Source of the DNA: an uncultured Eubacteriales bacterium
Lineage (GTDB): Bacteria > Bacillota > Clostridia > Monoglobales > Monoglobaceae
Assembly (NCBI GenBank): GCA_900552305.1
Contig: URZD01000124.1
Span: 1 to 6,508, forward strand
Length of the DNA: 6,508 bases
Direction of reading: 5' to 3'
The notes beneath the pieces were generated by a model that was given only the letters and a program-made list of their open reading frames with translations, had not been told where the DNA came from and did no database searches. Positions 4,936 to 6,508 of the stretch are shown one piece after another (position 1 is the stretch's first letter; each line of letters begins with the position of its first letter). The position numbers and the translations under genes were made by a program.

Positions 4936-5770
4936 TTTCGTCACTCACCCCCAAGTATGCCTCTATAACTTTAGGATTGTTCTGTACTTCCTCCGGCGTT
5001 CCGCTTGCAATTAGTTTGCCGAAATCAAGTACATAAATCCTGTCGGAAATATCCATTACCAAATCCATATGATGCTCAATCAAAAGAATTGTCAGTTTAA
5101 ATTCATCTCTTATCTTTGCGATAAAACTTGTAAGCTCCGCTGTTTCCTGCGGGTTCATGCCCGCCGCAGGCTCGTCAAGCAACAAAAGCGTCGGATTTGT
5201 CGCAAGCGCTCTTGCAATCTCCAAATGCCTCTGTTTTCCGTAAGGAAGATTGGACGCTTTTTCGTTTTTTACATCCTCCAAATCAAGGATTTTAAGCAGG
5301 GCTTCAACATCCTCGCGGTTTTTCTTCTCCTCCGCTCTGTCAAGCATAAGCGCCGCAGTAAAGATGTTGGATTTTCTGTGAAGGTGCTTTGCCATCAACA
5401 CGTTATCAAAAACCGACATTGACTTAAAAAGGCGGATATTCTGAAATGTTCTTGCAATACCGAGCTTTGTAATTTTATCCGGCGTGGGCTCGGTAACCTC
5501 CGGATATTCACCAATATTTCCTCCCTTATACAGCTTTTTCATTTTTCCGTGCGGATGATTCGACACTATGACTTTATCGTGAAAGGAAACGCTGCCGTTT
5601 GTCGGCGCATATACGCCCGTTATCACGTTGAACGCGGTTGTCTTTCCCGCACCGTTCGGACCGATAAGCGCCACAATCTCGCCCTCGTTTATATCCATAG
5701 TCAGGGTATTGACCGCAACAACGCCGCCGAACTGCATTACAACATTATCAAGATGAAGTACATTATTCAT
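4928..5770 (-). CDS. livG: Branched-chain amino acid ABC transporter ATP-binding protein LivG
   Basis: A 280-residue ATPase, the partner of LivF. Seen: Walker A GPNGAGKTT (37-45), Q-loop ARTFQNIRLF (106-115), signature LPYGKQRHLEIARAL (175-189), Walker B LLLLDEPAAGMNP (195-207) and switch histidine H233 in LIEHHMD; the LivG-type C-terminal tail ends in EAYLG (270-274). The signature starts LPYG rather than the usual LSYG. It is about 25 residues longer than E. coli LivG, mainly through a charged insert (about 68-98, HPHGKMKKLYKGGNIGEYPE) between the Walker A domain and the Q-loop. ATG 5770 is chosen because GGAGG lies 9 bases upstream and it overlaps the livM stop in the 8-base ATGAATAA; the frame remains open to 5851 inside livM. 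Confidence 0.97.
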   Translation of the reverse strand: MNNVLHLDNVVMQFGGVVAVNTLTMDINEGEIVALIGPNGAGKTTAFNVITGVYAPTNGSVSFHDKVIVSNHPHGKMKKLYKGGNIGEYPEVTEPTPDKITKLGIARTFQNIRLFKSMSVFDNVLMAKHLHRKSNIFTAALMLDRAEEKKNREDVEALLKILDLEDVKNEKASNLPYGKQRHLEIARALATNPTLLLLDEPAAGMNPQETAELTSFIAKIRDEFKLTILLIEHHMDLVMDISDRIYVLDFGKLIASGTPEEVQNNPKVIEAYLGVSDENA

Positions 5771-6508
5771 TGCCCTGTACCTCCCTTTTATTCTTTGCGA
5801 ATATTTTTTTGAAGAAAGCCGCTGTCTTGTCCCACGAAAGCTCGTTATCACCCATTATTCCGCGTCTGAAGAACAGCACGACAATCATCAGAATTATCGA
5901 GAAAATAACCATTCTGAAACCCGGTCTGAGAAGCGGTACATTAAAGCCGCCGATAGCGAGCGGTGCGTCAAGAAATCTGAGCCACCATTCCTTTGCAAAG
6001 ATAACAAGGAATGCCGCCATTATACTTCCGCTGAAGCTGCCCATACCGCCTATAACCACCATAAGCAGTATATAGTAGGTTGCAGTTGAAATGGTAAACG
6101 TGGTCGCGGAAATTGCCTTGAGATACATTGCAAGGAGCGCGCCGCCTATTCCCGCAAAGAACGAGCTTATTACAAAGGACAGCAGCTTATGACTGAGCAG
6201 GTTTATTCCCATCGCCTCCGCCGCTATTTCGTCGTCGCGGATAGCCTTAAAGCTTCTGCCGTATGTTGAACGCTTTATAAGCGCCATAATCACTATACAT
6301 ACAATGACAACCGCAAAAATCGAGTAGTACGATTTAAAGCTCGCAATGGATTTAAGTCCCAGTGAACCGTTTGTGATTCTGTTAAGCGGCGAGCTTGCAA
6401 CAACGATACGCACAACCTCGGCAAAGCCGAGAGTCGCTATAGCAAAATAGTCGCTTTTAAGCCTTAAAACAGGAGTTCCTATTATAGCCGCAAAGACTGC
6501 CGCAACCA
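5763..6508 (-). CDS. livM: Branched-chain amino acid ABC transporter permease LivM (N-terminus cut by window edge)
   Basis: The C-terminal 247 residues of the inner-membrane permease; the reading frame is open to the right edge. Seen, in visible numbering: VLRLKSDYFAIATLGFAEVVRIVV (13-36), TNGSLGLKSI (45-54), a membrane segment at 60-77, and the cytoplasmic coupling loop YGRSFKAIRDDEIAAEAMGIN (82-102), the EAA-like loop that docks onto the ATPases. Further membrane segments lie at about 108-129, 143-171 (with GGMGSFSGS) and 197-213, followed by a short charged cytoplasmic tail. A GTG at 6413 is not a credible start, because family sequence continues upstream of it. The gene pairs with LivH, presumably encoded further right, and overlaps livG by 8 bases. 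Confidence 0.96.
   Translation of the reverse strand, partial: VAAVFAAIIGTPVLRLKSDYFAIATLGFAEVVRIVVASSPLNRITNGSLGLKSIASFKSYYSIFAVVIVCIVIMALIKRSTYGRSFKAIRDDEIAAEAMGINLLSHKLLSFVISSFFAGIGGALLAMYLKAISATTFTISTATYYILLMVVIGGMGSFSGSIMAAFLVIFAKEWWLRFLDAPLAIGGFNVPLLRPGFRMVIFSIILMIVVLFFRRGIMGDNELSWDKTAAFFKKIFAKNKREVQGNE

Noticed and set aside
5771..5851. Extension of livG to 5851
   Set aside because: It would lie wholly inside livM, and the residues do not resemble LivG; ATG 5770 has a good binding site.
1..6508. CRISPR array, insertion sequence, tRNA or prophage signal
   Set aside because: No direct repeat series, transposase, cloverleaf or phage-like gene was seen on reading both strands.

Overview
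The window reads as chromosomal DNA of a spore-forming, anaerobic-type Firmicute (class Clostridia, perhaps a gut Oscillospirales/Lachnospirales relative). This is inferred from strong AAGGAGG-type ribosome binding sites, TTGACA/TATAAT-like promoters, moderate GC content, a class U-like sirtuin, a DUF378 protein and a YhcN/YlaJ-like sporulation protein. No mobile element, tRNA, rRNA or CRISPR array is visible, and there is no gene-free stretch over 300 bases.

Layout. (1) Positions 1-1263, minus strand: a tight operon in the order flavodoxin, cupin, carboxymuconolactone decarboxylase (CMD)-like protein. The CMD-like gene is cut by the left edge. (2) 1374-2273, plus strand: a divergent LysR-type regulator. 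The 110-bp gap holds a good sigma-A promoter for the regulator, an extended -10 promoter for the flavodoxin operon, and dyads placed where a LysR protein would be expected to bind. (3) 2307-2735, minus strand: a small membrane-anchored YhcN/YlaJ-like protein with a possible sigma-G-type promoter. (4) 2895-3101, plus strand: a 68-residue DUF378 membrane protein. (5) A strong bidirectional terminator at 3196-3244. (6) 3288-4034, minus strand: a stand-alone sirtuin. (7) 4154-4188: the terminator of the next operon. (8) 4237-6508, minus strand: livF, livG and a partial livM of a branched-chain amino acid ABC importer. The genes are joined by 8-base stop/start overlaps.

How it fits together. The first module looks like an inducible redox or small-molecule-modifying cassette (FMN protein, metal-binding cupin, CMD-fold protein) controlled by its divergent LysR regulator. 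Its substrate cannot be read from the sequence. LivM (permease), LivG and LivF (the two ATPases) would work with LivH and a LivJ/K binding protein, presumably encoded beyond the right edge. The sirtuin is monocistronic. All gene families here are known. I see no clear new system; the most useful leads are regulatory sites and some residue-level oddities.
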